From the NCBI RefSeq assembly GCF_003481985.1, contig NZ_QUMD01000010.1, positions 1 through 64,000 of the forward strand: DNA of 64,000 nt, given 5' to 3'. This stretch comes from Clostridium sp. OF09-36 (GTDB lineage Bacteria; Bacillota; Clostridia; Lachnospirales; Lachnospiraceae). The notes beneath the pieces are model-generated. The model ran no database searches, had not been told where the DNA came from, and saw only the letters and a program-made list of their open reading frames with translations. The position numbers were made by a program, and so were the translations under genes. Below, in pieces: positions 1-9,576 of this stretch. Every line of letters starts with the position of its first letter. Position 1 is the first letter of the stretch.

Positions 1-2093
1 ACAGAGACAACCGTCAGGGCGGCGGCTTCGGTGGCAACAGAGACAACCGCCAGGGCGGCGGCTTCGGTGGAAACCGCGATAACCGCCAGGGTGGCTTTGG
101 CGGAAACCGTCAGGGCGGTGCAGGAAGACCGGGTCAGAGAGACGGCGGCTCCAAGAACTATGATACCCCGATCCAGACCAAGCCGACCAACAACCGTCAG
201 CAGACCAACAATGCACACAAGAAAGATAAATACGATAAGACCAGAATGATGGAAGACGGACCAAGAAACAAGAATGGCAAGGTTTCCAAGCATCCGTTCA
301 TCATGCCGCAGAAGCCGGTTGAGGAGAAGGTAGAGGAGACCGTAAAGGTAATTACCATTCCTGATGTTCTGACCATCAAGGAGCTGGCTGACAAGATGAA
401 GCTGCAGCCGTCTGCAATCGTTAAGAAGCTGTTCTTACAGGGCAAGATCGTAACCTTAAACTCCGAGATTGATTTCGAGCAGGCTGAGGAGATCGCAGTA
501 GAGTACGATGTTCTCTGCGAGAAAGAGGAGAAGGTCGATGTCATCGCTGAGCTCTTAAAAGAGGACGAGGAGAACGAGGAAGATATGGTTTCCAGACCGC
601 CGGTAGTCTGCGTTATGGGACACGTTGACCATGGTAAAACTTCCCTGCTTGATGCGATCCGTCAGACCAACGTTACCTCCCGCGAGGCAGGCGGCATCAC
701 CCAGCACATCGGTGCTTACACGGTAGATGTACGTGGACAGCAGATCACCTTCCTGGATACCCCGGGACATGAAGCATTCACCGCAATGCGTATGCGTGGT
801 GCTCAGTCTACCGATATCGCGATCCTGGTTGTAGCAGCAGACGATGGCGTTATGCCGCAGACCGTTGAGGCAATTAACCATGCAAAAGCTGCAGGCGTTG
901 ACATCATTGTTGCCATCAACAAGATTGATAAGCCGTCTGCAAACGTAGACCGCGTAAAGCAGGAGCTGGCTGAGTATGAGCTGATTCCGGAGGACTGGGG
1001 CGGAAATACCGTATTCGTACCGGTATCTGCACACACCAAGGAAGGTATTCCGGAACTTCTGGAGATGATCCTTCTGACTGCAGAGGTAAAAGAGTTAAAG
1101 GCAAACCCGAACCGCCGCGCAAGAGGTCTTGTCATCGAGGCTGAGCTGGATAAGGGCAAAGGACCGGTTGCTACCATTCTGGTACAGAAAGGTACCCTGC
1201 GTGTGGGCGATAACGTAACTGCAGGTCCGTGCTATGGTAAAGTCCGTGCAATGATGGACGATAAGGGCCGCAGAGTCAAAGAAGCTGGTCCGTCCATGCC
1301 GGTTGAGATCCTCGGCTTAAATGATGTTCCGGGTGCAGGCGACGTGCTGATGGCAACCGAGAACGAGAAAGAGGCAAGAAGCTACGCAGAGACCTTCATC
1401 TCTGAGAGCAAGAATAAATTACTGGCAGACACCAAGGCTAAGATTTCCCTGGATGATCTGTTCAGCCAGATCAAGGCCGGTAATGTGAAGGAACTGCCGA
1501 TCATCGTAAAAGCAGATGTACAGGGTTCCGTAGAGGCAGTAAAACAGAGTCTTGTAAAACTGTCCAACGAGGAAGTTGTGGTCAAAGTCATCCATGGCGG
1601 CGTTGGTGCGATCAACGAGTCCGATGTATCCCTGGCATCCGCTTCCAACGCGATCATCATCGGATTTAACGTACGTCCGGATGCTACCGCGAAGTCCATT
1701 GCAGACCGCGAGAAGGTAGACCTGCGTCTGTACCGCGTCATCTACCAGGCAATCGAGGATGTCGAGGCCGCTATGAAGGGTATGCTTGATCCGGTATACG
1801 AGGAGCAGGTCATCGGTCACGCAGTTGTCCGCCAGACCTTCAAGGCATCCGGCGTTGGTACCATTGCAGGTGCTTATGTCATGGATGGTAAGTTCCAGAG
1901 AGGATGCTCCTGCCGCATTACCCGTGATGGCGAGCAGATCTTCGACGGTGCGCTTGCTTCCTTAAAGCGTTTCAAGGACGATGTCAAGGAAGTTGCAACC
2001 GGTTACGAGTGCGGTCTTGTATTCGAGAAGTTCAATGATATCAAGGAAGACGATATGGTAGAGGCATATACCATGGTAGAGGTACCGCGCTAG
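1..2093 (+). CDS. infB: Translation initiation factor IF-2, 5'-truncated by window edge
   Basis: The open frame enters at base 3 and runs to TAG at 2091-2093, so the start codon lies upstream of the window. IF-2 is the GTPase that places fMet-tRNA on the 30S subunit and promotes subunit joining. Visible order: a Gly/Arg/Asn-rich N-terminal linker (3-140), a basic linker, the IF2-N module (about 345-500), then the G domain with P-loop GHVDHGKT near 618-641, DTPGHE near 756 and NKID near 919. Domains II, III and C2 follow to the end. rbfA follows after 132 nt, in the usual order. The first internal Met (246) is not the start, because the frame upstream carries typical IF-2 linker sequence. Identification is secure; only the N-terminus is missing. 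Confidence 0.97.
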   Translation, partial: RDNRQGGGFGGNRDNRQGGGFGGNRDNRQGGFGGNRQGGAGRPGQRDGGSKNYDTPIQTKPTNNRQQTNNAHKKDKYDKTRMMEDGPRNKNGKVSKHPFIMPQKPVEEKVEETVKVITIPDVLTIKELADKMKLQPSAIVKKLFLQGKIVTLNSEIDFEQAEEIAVEYDVLCEKEEKVDVIAELLKEDEENEEDMVSRPPVVCVMGHVDHGKTSLLDAIRQTNVTSREAGGITQHIGAYTVDVRGQQITFLDTPGHEAFTAMRMRGAQSTDIAILVVAADDGVMPQTVEAINHAKAAGVDIIVAINKIDKPSANVDRVKQELAEYELIPEDWGGNTVFVPVSAHTKEGIPELLEMILLTAEVKELKANPNRRARGLVIEAELDKGKGPVATILVQKGTLRVGDNVTAGPCYGKVRAMMDDKGRRVKEAGPSMPVEILGLNDVPGAGDVLMATENEKEARSYAETFISESKNKLLADTKAKISLDDLFSQIKAGNVKELPIIVKADVQGSVEAVKQSLVKLSNEEVVVKVIHGGVGAINESDVSLASASNAIIIGFNVRPDATAKSIADREKVDLRLYRVIYQAIEDVEAAMKGMLDPVYEEQVIGHAVVRQTFKASGVGTIAGAYVMDGKFQRGCSCRITRDGEQIFDGALASLKRFKDDVKEVATGYECGLVFEKFNDIKEDDMVEAYTMVEVPR
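3..107 (+). repeat. Tandem 36-bp repeats in the infB linker
   Basis: Three near-identical copies encode RDNRQGGGFGGN, RDNRQGGGFGGN and RDNRQGGFGGN (36, 36 and 33 nt). They run in from the window edge, so more copies may lie upstream. The composition is RGG-box-like (Arg/Gly/Asn), which suggests a flexible, possibly RNA-binding segment. Copy number may vary between strains. Confidence 0.85.
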
Positions 2094-2162
2094 GATTTTA
2101 GGATTTAAAATTTCGTGACTGCGACTGTATGTCAGGCAGTCATGGATCCCCGAAACTTAAGG

Positions 2163-2198
2163 AAGGAAGCACTGGCAGTTTTGCCCGGTGCTTCCTTT
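2163..2198 (+). terminator. Hairpin between infB and rbfA (terminator or attenuator)
   Basis: The arms AAGGAAGCACTGG (2163-2175) and CCGGTGCTTCCTT (2185-2197) pair almost perfectly around a short loop. Only three T residues follow, so termination is probably partial and would tune rbfA expression downstream of infB. Confidence 0.55.
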
Positions 2199-2225
2199 AA
2201 GAGTATTTAGAGAGGAAGAAAAATA

Positions 2226-2591
2226 ATGCGTAAAAACAGCATCAAAAATACAAGAATCAACATGGAAGTGCAGAGAGAACTCAGTGAGATCATCCGCACC
2301 GAGATCAAAGATCCGCGTGTAAATGGTGCCATGACTTCTGTTGTGGCAGTAGAGGTTACGCCGGATTTAAAATATTGCAAGGCGTACATCAGCGTACTTG
2401 GCGACGAGGAGCGCGCGAAGGATGCCTTGACTGGCTTAAAGAGTGCGGTCGGCTACATCCGCAGAGAGCTGGCACACCGTGTCAACTTAAGAAATACCCC
2501 GGAGATCACCTTTGTTCTGGACCAGTCCATCGAGTATGGCGTGAACATGTCCAGACTGATCGACGAGGTCACCAAAGACTTGAAAGACTGA
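2226..2591 (+). CDS. rbfA: 30S ribosome-binding factor RbfA
   Basis: This 121-residue protein has the full family length. RbfA is a single KH-like domain protein that binds immature 30S subunits and helps 16S rRNA 5'-end maturation. The opening (KNTRINMEVQRELSEIIRTE) followed by KDPRV is typical of the family, as is the central VAVEVTPDLKYCKAYISVLG strand-helix block. The ATG is preceded by GAGAGGAAG. It sits between infB and nrnA, the standard Firmicutes order, and ends 15 nt before nrnA. Confidence 0.96.
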   Translation: MRKNSIKNTRINMEVQRELSEIIRTEIKDPRVNGAMTSVVAVEVTPDLKYCKAYISVLGDEERAKDALTGLKSAVGYIRRELAHRVNLRNTPEITFVLDQSIEYGVNMSRLIDEVTKDLKD

Positions 2592-2606
2592 AAGGAGTGA
2601 CAGTAA

Positions 2607-3575
2607 ATGCAGGAACGCAAACTGATGGAAATGGTGGAAGCCGCAGGCACGATCGCCATTGCCGGTCATGTGAGACCGGACGGAGACTGTGTGGGCTCCT
2701 GCCTTGCTGTGTGCAACTATATTACGGAGCAGTATCCGGAAAAGACGGTGGATGTCTATCTGGAGACTCCTCCGGTGAAGTTTTCTTATTTAAAGCAGTT
2801 TGAGCGGATCAGTTCCGATTCCAATACCGGAAAACAGTATGAGCTTTGCATCTGCTTAGACAGCGGAGACCGGGAACGCCTCGGAAACAACGTGGTGTAT
2901 CTGGATACTGCAAAGACCAGCATCTGCATCGATCACCACATTACCAACAAAGGCTATGCTGCAAGCAACTTTGTAAATGCCAGTGCCAGTGCAACCTGTG
3001 AATTTTTGTATGATTTTCTGGACGAAGAAAAGATCAGCAAAGAGGTGGCAGAGTGCATCTATACCGGCATCATCCACGATACCAACGTGTTTAAAAACAG
3101 CAATACCACCGCAAAGACCATGGAAGTAGCCGGAGTGATGATGGAAAAAGGGATTAACTTCTCTCAGATCATCGACGGCAGCTTTTATAAAAAGACCTAT
3201 GTGCAGAACCAGATTATGGGACGCGCTGTGCTGGAGAGTGTGCTGTTTTTAGACGGCAAATGCATTTTCAGTGTTGTGCGCAAGCAGGACATGGATTTCT
3301 ACGGCGTGGAAGCATCCGACCTGGATGGCATTGTCGACCAGCTTCGGGTAACGGACGGTGTAGAGGTGGCCATCTTCCTTCATGAGACGGAGAACCATGT
3401 ATACAAGGTAAGCATGCGCTCCAACAACTTTGTGAACGTCAGCAAGGTGGCTTCCTTCTTTGGAGGCGGCGGACATGTCCGGGCAGCCGGCTGTACGATG
3501 AGCGGAAGCGTGCACGATGTCATCAACAACCTTTCCGCACTGATTGAAAAGCAGATAAAGGAGTACAACGCCTAG
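2607..3575 (+). CDS. nrnA: DHH-family phosphoesterase NrnA (nanoRNase / pAp phosphatase)
   Basis: The protein has 322 residues. By family knowledge NrnA degrades 2-5 nt RNAs and dephosphorylates pAp. Metal-binding motifs are visible: GHVRPDGDCVGS (residues 20-31), a DSGD motif near residue 90 and CIDHHITN (about 106-113). The C-terminal DHHA1 domain carries GGGGHVRAAG. AAAGGAG precedes the ATG. Its TAG overlaps the GTG start of truB by one base (TAGTG), so the two are probably translationally coupled. The frame is intact. Confidence 0.95.
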   Translation: MQERKLMEMVEAAGTIAIAGHVRPDGDCVGSCLAVCNYITEQYPEKTVDVYLETPPVKFSYLKQFERISSDSNTGKQYELCICLDSGDRERLGNNVVYLDTAKTSICIDHHITNKGYAASNFVNASASATCEFLYDFLDEEKISKEVAECIYTGIIHDTNVFKNSNTTAKTMEVAGVMMEKGINFSQIIDGSFYKKTYVQNQIMGRAVLESVLFLDGKCIFSVVRKQDMDFYGVEASDLDGIVDQLRVTDGVEVAIFLHETENHVYKVSMRSNNFVNVSKVASFFGGGGHVRAAGCTMSGSVHDVINNLSALIEKQIKEYNA

Positions 3576-4569
3576 TGGACGGAATCATCAATGTATACAA
3601 GGAAAAGGGCTTTACCTCCCACGATGTGGTAGCGAAGCTCGTGGCATCCTGCGCATGAAAAAGATTGGGCACACTGGTACTTTGGACCCGGCAGCGGAAG
3701 GGGTACTTCCGGTCTGTTTAGGCAAGGGCACCAGACTGTGCGATATGCTGACCGATAAGACCAAGACCTACCGCGCTGTGCTGCTTCTGGGACAGGAGAC
3801 CGATACCCAGGACACTACAGGAACAGTTCTGGCAGAGTATCCGGTCGAGGTAACCGAAGAAGCCGTGCGGGAGGCAATCTACAGCTTTCTTGGTGACTAT
3901 ATGCAGATCCCGCCGATGTACTCTGCCTTAAAGGTCAACGGGAAAAAGCTTTACGAGCTGGCCCGTCAGGGCAAGGAAGTGGAGCGTCAGCCAAGACCGG
4001 TTCAGATTCTGGATATCCAGATCGGGCAGGTGGATCTGCCGCGTGTGACATTTTCCGTGACCTGTTCCAAAGGAACCTACATCCGTACCCTGTGCTACGA
4101 TATTGGAAGAAAACTGGGCTGCGGCGGCTGCATGGAATCTTTGCTCCGCACCCGCGTGGACCGCTTTAAGCTGGAAGACAGCCTGACCCTGTCCCAGATT
4201 GAGAAACTTCGGGATGAAGGACGCGTAGAAGAATACGTGGTCCCGGTAGAAGGCGTATTCCTGGGACTTCCAGCGCTGGTGACAAAACCGGGAGAAGGGG
4301 ACAAGCTGGTACATAACGGGAATCCGTTTACGGCGGAGCTGGCAGAGGAGATGAAGCATGAAATGCCGGATAAATCTGTGAGCGGAGGAAATTTGGACGC
4401 AGAATTATCTGCCTGCTCTGAAAGCGAACATAATTTGGCTGCATCGGCTGCAGATCGCTTCGATGGTGTCCGGGTCTACGACAGTGAGCATCATTTCATC
4501 GGCATTTACCGCTACAGCGAAGAAAAACGGCGTTATCAGCCACAGAAAATATTTCTTGGGGGAAACTAG
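3575..4569 (+). CDS. truB: tRNA pseudouridine(55) synthase TruB, frameshifted
   Basis: TruB makes pseudouridine 55 in the T-loop of tRNAs. Translation should begin at GTG 3575, behind AAAGGAG, giving VDGIINVYKEKGFTSHDVVAKL. The frame then breaks at about 3640 and resumes in another frame as GILRMKKIGHTGTLDPAAEG. Restoring one C (AAGCTC-GTG to AAGCTCCGTG) rebuilds the canonical N-terminus, including the catalytic Asp of GHTGTLDP, and gives 331 residues. The Met at 3655 is therefore not the true start. An additional hydrophilic segment lies at 4350-4460. ribF follows after 2 nt. The lesion looks like a sequencing or assembly error (see findings) but could be real. Confidence 0.92.
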
Positions 4570-4571
4570 TT

Positions 4572-5525
4572 ATGAAGGTAATTACCGGGACCAGGGAGTT
4601 TTGTATCGAGGAACCAACCGTGGTAACCATTGGAAAATTTGACGGGCGGCATCAGGGACACCAGAAGTTGTTAAAAGAAATGCTGCACTTAAAAGCAAGC
4701 CGCGGATGGAAGACAGCAGTCTTTACCTTTGACATGGCACCGCTTGGTGTTGTGGAAGGAAAGCGGGCGACGGTTATTACCACCAACGAGGAACGCCGCA
4801 ACAACATGCAAGCCATGGGTATGGACTATCTGGTGGAGTATCCCTTCAACCGGGAGGTGGCTGCCATGTCGCCGGAACGCTTTGTCACGGATGTGCTGGC
4901 TGGCCAGATGCACGCAAAGGCAGTGGTTGCCGGCCCGGACTGCAGCTTTGGCTATAAAGGAGCCGGAAACGCAGAGCTCCTTCGCAAGATGGGGCCGGAA
5001 TACGGGTTCGAGACGATCATCATCGAGAAAAAGCAGGACGAGCACCGGGATATCAGCAGTACCTATGTCCGGGAAGAACTGGACCGCGGCAACATCGAGA
5101 AAGCCAATGAGCTTTTAGGTGAGCCTTATGCGATCCACGGAACCGTGGTACATGGAAACCACATCGGCGGCGATGTCCTGGGATTTCCGACTGCCAATAT
5201 CCTTCCGCCGCCAGAGAAGCATCTGCCGCCGTTTGGCGTGTATGTTTCCCGCGTACTGATCGACGGAACGTTTTATGGCGGGGTCAGCAACATCGGCAGA
5301 AAACCTACGATCCAGGGAGAAAATCCGGTCGGGGTAGAAACCTATGTTATGGGACTGGATGAAAATCTGTACGGAAAAAACATTCAGGTCCAGCTTTTAA
5401 ATTTTGAGCGGCCGGAGCAGAAGTTTGACTCCCTGGAGGCACTCAAAGAGCGGATCGGGAAAGATAAAGAATATGCGGCCGCGTATGTGGCAGCGCATCC
5501 GGAAATGTTTGGGACAAAAGCATAA
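4572..5525 (+). CDS. ribF: Bifunctional riboflavin kinase / FAD synthetase
   Basis: The protein has 317 residues, the usual length. It phosphorylates riboflavin to FMN and adenylates FMN to FAD. The N-terminal nucleotidyltransferase domain shows GKFDGRHQGHQKLL (residues 22-35) and AVVAGPDCSFGYKGAGN. The C-terminal kinase domain shows VVHGNHIGGDVLGFPTANI and GVSNIGRKPT. It is the last gene of the infB-ribF run and is closed by a strong terminator at 5534-5573. The GRHQGH motif replaces the commoner GVHxGH; the catalytic His residues are kept. The frame is intact. Confidence 0.96.
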   Translation: MKVITGTREFCIEEPTVVTIGKFDGRHQGHQKLLKEMLHLKASRGWKTAVFTFDMAPLGVVEGKRATVITTNEERRNNMQAMGMDYLVEYPFNREVAAMSPERFVTDVLAGQMHAKAVVAGPDCSFGYKGAGNAELLRKMGPEYGFETIIIEKKQDEHRDISSTYVREELDRGNIEKANELLGEPYAIHGTVVHGNHIGGDVLGFPTANILPPPEKHLPPFGVYVSRVLIDGTFYGGVSNIGRKPTIQGENPVGVETYVMGLDENLYGKNIQVQLLNFERPEQKFDSLEALKERIGKDKEYAAAYVAAHPEMFGTKA

Positions 5526-5533
5526 TAGAGCGG

Positions 5534-5573
5534 AAAAGGAGGCATTCCCTGTTTATGGGAATGCCTCCTTTTT
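5534..5573. terminator. Strong bidirectional terminator between ribF and the DUF1846 gene
   Basis: AAAAGGAGGCATTCCC (5534-5549) and GGGAATGCCTCCTTTT pair perfectly around a 7-nt loop, followed by a T run. The A run on the 5' side supplies a U tract for the opposite strand, so it can stop transcription of both convergent genes. Confidence 0.9.
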
Positions 5574-5606
5574 CGTGAGATAATAGTAAACCAGAAAATT
5601 AGGCTA

Positions 5607-7084
5607 TTAGTGATACAGCCGGTTGTTTTCGTAGATCGGTTCAGAAGTCAGGTTCAGGCCCAGCTTCTTGAAGGTGTTGGTATCAACAGAGGAGAGCATA
5701 ACAGAGGTGTGAAGCTCGCATCCTCTTAATTTCGGAAGCTGCTCTAATGCAAGCTTTGCGTTCGGATCGGTTGCGGCGCACATGGAGAGGGCAATCAGTA
5801 CCTCATCGGTGTGCAGACGTGGGTTTTTGCTTCCAAGGTATCCGGTCTTTAATCCCTGGATCGGCTCAATGAAGGTCGGGGAGATTAAGTGGATGTCGTC
5901 GGAAATGCCGCCGAGTTCTTTGACTGCGTTTAACAGGACTGCTGCGGAAGCTCCAAGCAGGGCAGTGGTTTTTCCGGTGACGATCTTTCCGTCCGGAAGC
6001 TCCATGGCTGCAGTCGGTGCGTTGGTCTCTTTGGCAAGGTTTACAGCAACCGGAACGACACTTCTCATGTCGGTTGTGATCTTAGCCTGCTTCATAAGGA
6101 GCTCAATCTTGTAAACCTCGTCCTTGCTGCCCTTGTCTTTTGCCACGCGGTTTAATGCCTGGTAGTAACGGCGGATGATTTCCTGGCGGGATGCTCCTGG
6201 CATGCTTCATCATCGATGATGCAGTTTCCGGCCATATTGACGCCCATGTCAGTCGGGGATTTGTACGGGCAGTAGCCGTAGATGCCCTCGAACATGGCAG
6301 CCAGAACCGGGTAGATCTCGACGTCACGGTTGTAGTTCACGGTAGTCACGCCGTAAGCCTCTAAGTGGAACGGATCGATCATGTTGACATCGTTTAAGTC
6401 TGCGGTAGCAGCCTCATATGCCAGGTTGACCGGATGCTTTAACGGGATGTTCCAGATCGGGAAGGTCTCGAATTTTGCGTAGCCAGCCTTGATGCCGCGC
6501 TTGTTCTCATGGTAGAGCTGGGAGAGGCAGGTAGCCATTTTTCCGCTTCCAGGTCCCGGTGCGGTGATGATGACAAGCGGCTTGGTGGTTTCGATATAGT
6601 CGTTCTTTCCATAGCCCTCGTCGCTTACGATGTGGGCGATGTTGTTCGGGTATCCGTCGATCGGATAATGACGGTATACTTTGATGCCAAGATGCTCAAG
6701 CTTTGTCTTAAAGACATCTGCGGAAGGCTGTCCGGTGTAGCGGGTGATAACAACGCTGCCGACATACAGACCCTTGTCGCGGTATTCCTGGATCAGACGG
6801 AGAACATCTGCATCGTAGGTGATGCCAAGGTCGTGGCGAATCTTGTTTTTCTCAATATCTGCGGCATTGATCGCGATGACGATCTCGGCCTGGTCCGCTA
6901 ACTGCAGAAGCATTTTCAGCTTACTGTCCGGCGCAAAGCCCGGCAGGACGCGGGAAGCATGGTAGTCGTCAAACAGCTTGCCGCCAAACTCCAGATATAA
7001 CTTGTCTCCGAACTGGCTGATCCGCTCGCGGATGTGTTCGGACTGCATCTTTAAGTACTTTTGATTGTCAAATCCAATTTTCAT
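5607..7084 (-). CDS. DUF1846 family protein, frameshifted
   Basis: DUF1846 proteins are about 500-residue proteins common in Clostridia and streptococci. Their biochemical role is not settled. The N-terminal part reads MKIGFDNQKYLKMQSEHIRERI from 7084 on the reverse strand. A ribosome site (AAAGGGG) lies 10 nt upstream, so the Met at 7105 is not preferred. A nucleotide-binding-like loop, TAPGPGSGKMATCLSQL, is visible in the first half. The frame breaks near 6195-6203 (TGCCAGGAGCATCC) and continues as GASRQEIIRRYYQALNR. Restoring one G (CAGGAG to CAGGGAG) yields about 492 residues, the expected length. It converges on ribF and is divergent from the lipoprotein gene at 7316. Confidence 0.9.
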
Positions 7085-7112
7085 AGTAATAATACCCCTT
7101 TCCATGCGTGCT

Positions 7113-7118
7113 ATTGTA
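7113..7118 (-). promoter_or_regulatory. Extended -10 promoter for the DUF1846 gene
   Basis: On the reverse strand the sequence reads TATGGTACAAT, a TACAAT -10 box with the TGn extension. It lies about 30 nt upstream of the preferred start at 7084. The -35 (TGCAAA, 16 nt away) is poor, as is common for extended -10 promoters. Confidence 0.55.
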
Positions 7119-7147
7119 CCATATCTAATTCAGTTTTGCACCTGGAT

Positions 7148-7177
7148 TTGTCAAAAAAATAGAATGTGTGTTATAAT
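7148..7177 (+). promoter_or_regulatory. SigA promoter for the DUF4015 lipoprotein gene
   Basis: TTGTCA (7148-7153) and TATAAT (7172-7177) are 18 nt apart. The untranslated leader to 7316 is about 130 nt. It contains a long-range inverted repeat (CTGTACG 7203-7209 with CGTACAG 7280-7286) and a small palindrome, TGCCACTGGCA. I do not recognise a riboswitch class in it. Confidence 0.7.
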
Positions 7178-7315
7178 CGGCTTATACTGTGGGTTTACGC
7201 TACTGTACGCGATAGAAATTTCCTGAATCAATGGGTGTGCCACTGGCATCTCACTGATGTCTAACGAAACTGAAAATTCCGTACAGAATTAGAATGCAGG
7301 AGAGGAATTACGCGC

Positions 7316-8920
7316 ATGAAAGAAAAACGAAGATGGCTTCTGGCCGGTCTGTTACTGTTTATTTTTGTAATCACGGGATGCAGCTTTCGCCATAATGCTG
7401 AGAAAATTGCCACGGCACCTGATCCGATCGTGGTGGGGAACGATGCGCAGGATCAGACGGAAGCGGATGCAGCAGCAGACAGAGCAGGGCAGAATGCAGA
7501 AGCCGAAGAACAAAAATTAATATCAGAAATTGAAATTGAATCCAGACCGCACCGGGATGCTATAAAGGCAAAGGGCATTTATATTTCTGCTTATGTGGCA
7601 GGAACTCCGGCCATGGTGGATAATCTGCTTCAGGAGTTTGATAAGACCGAGGCCAATGCGCTGGTCATTGATTTTAAGGATGACTTTGGCCGCGTAGTGT
7701 GCGAGACGGAGTCTCCGCTCATAAACCAGCTTGGTTCGACGAAGGTTTATATTGAAGATATGGCCGGGCTGATGCAGAAGCTGAAAGAACACAACATTTA
7801 TACCATTGCGCGGATCCCGGCATTCCGCGATGCGTGGCTTTCTGAGGCACAGCCGGACTGGTGTGTGAAAAAGTCCGATGGAACCGTGTTTAAAGACCGC
7901 GATGACCACGCTTGGGTCAATCCTTACAAACAGGAAGCCTGGGATTATCTGACGGAGGTTGCACTGGAAGCGAAAAAGCTGGGATTCGATGAGATCCAGT
8001 TTGACTATGTGCGCTTCTGCACGGAAAAAGGCATGCGTGATGCCGTCTTTGATGAGGAAGACACAAAGGGGCGCAGCCGGACGGATATCATTCTAGAGTT
8101 TATGGAATACGAGTATGAAAAGCTGAGTGCAGAGGGTCTGTTTGTGTCGGCCGATGTGTTTGGCGCGATCATCAACAGTGATGTGAATGCGGATTCCGTC
8201 GGACAGATCTACGGGGAGATGGCGAAGCATCTGGATTATATCAGCCCTATGATCTATCCGTCCCATTATTCAGATGGGAACTATGGGATCGATCACCCGG
8301 ATATACGTCCGTATGATACTATCTGTGCGGCGCTGACCGAGTCCAGAAAGGAATTATACTTTGCCGGATTAAATGGAGAGCATGTGGCAGAGGTCCGTCC
8401 GTGGCTTCAGGATTTTACGGCCAGCTGGCTGAAAAATCATATCCCATATGGCGGGGAGCAGGTGCGTGACCAGATCCGGGCAGTCTATGACTGCGGCTAC
8501 AACGAGTGGCTTTTGTGGGATGCAGCCTGCACCTACGACTGGGACGGACTCTTAACGCCGGAGGCGGCAGAAGAGGAACAGAAAGCAATCGAAGCTTCCA
8601 GAGCCGGGCTTCCGGAGACAACCTATGCTCCGGAAGAAGCCGGGCATGATGCCCTGACGGTGCCGCCTGATGCTAGTGCGCAAACTGGAGCGGAAGAACG
8701 GAGCGGAGACGGAGCACAGAGTGGAGGCGAAACACAAAGGGAAAATTCTGCTTCTGCTGGAAAGGCCGGTGCAGTTGGGAATGCTTCTTCTGGCAAAAAA
8801 GGAGAAAAGCTGGCTGTCGGGGATTTCCCGGCGGCCCAAGCTCTTTCGGAAGCGCTGGAAACCGTAGAGGAGCCGGGAACTCCGCCGGAGACTGGGACAA
8901 CACTTCCGCCAACCGTGTAA
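7316..8920 (+). CDS. Lipoprotein with DUF4015 putative glycoside hydrolase domain
   Basis: This 534-residue protein begins with a lipoprotein signal (KRRWLLAGLLLFIFVITGC; lipobox VITGC, Cys about residue 22), so it should be tethered to the outer face of the membrane. After a short Ala/Glu/Asp linker comes a DUF4015 TIM-barrel-like domain (about residues 80-420). It starts at AKGIYISAYVAG and includes ALVIDFKDDFGRVVCE, IARIPAFRD, DEIQFDYVRFC and HLDYISPMIYPSHY. The conserved acidic positions of those strands are consistent with a glycosidase-like fold; the substrate is unknown. The last 110 residues are low complexity (Glu/Ala/Gly/Thr/Pro) and look disordered or wall-spanning. Start by GCAGGAGAGG and the signal peptide. 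Confidence 0.88.
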   Translation: MKEKRRWLLAGLLLFIFVITGCSFRHNAEKIATAPDPIVVGNDAQDQTEADAAADRAGQNAEAEEQKLISEIEIESRPHRDAIKAKGIYISAYVAGTPAMVDNLLQEFDKTEANALVIDFKDDFGRVVCETESPLINQLGSTKVYIEDMAGLMQKLKEHNIYTIARIPAFRDAWLSEAQPDWCVKKSDGTVFKDRDDHAWVNPYKQEAWDYLTEVALEAKKLGFDEIQFDYVRFCTEKGMRDAVFDEEDTKGRSRTDIILEFMEYEYEKLSAEGLFVSADVFGAIINSDVNADSVGQIYGEMAKHLDYISPMIYPSHYSDGNYGIDHPDIRPYDTICAALTESRKELYFAGLNGEHVAEVRPWLQDFTASWLKNHIPYGGEQVRDQIRAVYDCGYNEWLLWDAACTYDWDGLLTPEAAEEEQKAIEASRAGLPETTYAPEEAGHDALTVPPDASAQTGAEERSGDGAQSGGETQRENSASAGKAGAVGNASSGKKGEKLAVGDFPAAQALSEALETVEEPGTPPETGTTLPPTV

Positions 8921-8946
8921 ATAAAGAAAAAAGGCAGGAATCAACT

Positions 8947-9492
8947 ATGACAGAGCGAATCGTAAGACCGGGTGAATTTTACCGGCATTTTAAAAATAAA
9001 CTGTACCAGATCGTGGCGGTGGCAAAGCACTCAGAGACTGGAGAACGCATGGTAGTTTACCAGGCGCTTTACGGGGACTACGGGGTGTATGTGCGGCCCT
9101 ACGATATGTTTACCAGTGAGGTAGATCACGAGAAATACCCGGAAGTGAGCCAGAAGTGGCGGTTTGAACGGGTAGAATTTTCCGGACAGAGCCCGGAGTT
9201 ACCAGAAGCATCGCTGGACATGGCACCATTCGAATCAGACCAGAAAATTACGCAGCACTATGCCGACCGCGCTCCGGATCCGGCATTTATCCAGTTTCTG
9301 GACACGGAGGATTTTGACCTGCGTATGGAATGCTTAAAGCAGCTGGAAAACCGCATCACCCAGCAGGAACTGGACAGCATGTATCTGGTGCTTGACATGA
9401 AGCCAGAGCGTGGATCATTGCAGGAGCAGCTTTACGCGGTGCGCCGTTTCCTCACCATGCAGAAGCGGTATGATGGCAGCAGGCTGCGCTAA
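8947..9492 (+). CDS. DUF1653 domain protein
   Basis: The protein has 181 residues. The first 75 match the DUF1653 pattern (RPGEFYRHFKNKLYQIVAVA, then GERMVVYQALYGDYGVYVRP), a small beta-rich domain of unknown function. The remainder is a helical extension (QFLDTEDFDLRMECLKQLE...) that I do not recognise. It follows the lipoprotein gene after 26 nt and precedes uvrC by 84 nt, so the three may share a transcript. Confidence 0.82.
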   Translation: MTERIVRPGEFYRHFKNKLYQIVAVAKHSETGERMVVYQALYGDYGVYVRPYDMFTSEVDHEKYPEVSQKWRFERVEFSGQSPELPEASLDMAPFESDQKITQHYADRAPDPAFIQFLDTEDFDLRMECLKQLENRITQQELDSMYLVLDMKPERGSLQEQLYAVRRFLTMQKRYDGSRLR

Positions 9493-9576
9493 AATTTTTG
9501 CAGGGACAGTCGAAGCTTCAGCAGAATCCCTGGAAATTTTGACAGACAGTGCACGAGAAAGGGAAGACAGAAAACG

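Noticed and set aside
3655..4569. truB starting at Met 3655
   Set aside because: This would remove the conserved N-terminus, which is present just upstream in another frame behind a good ribosome site.
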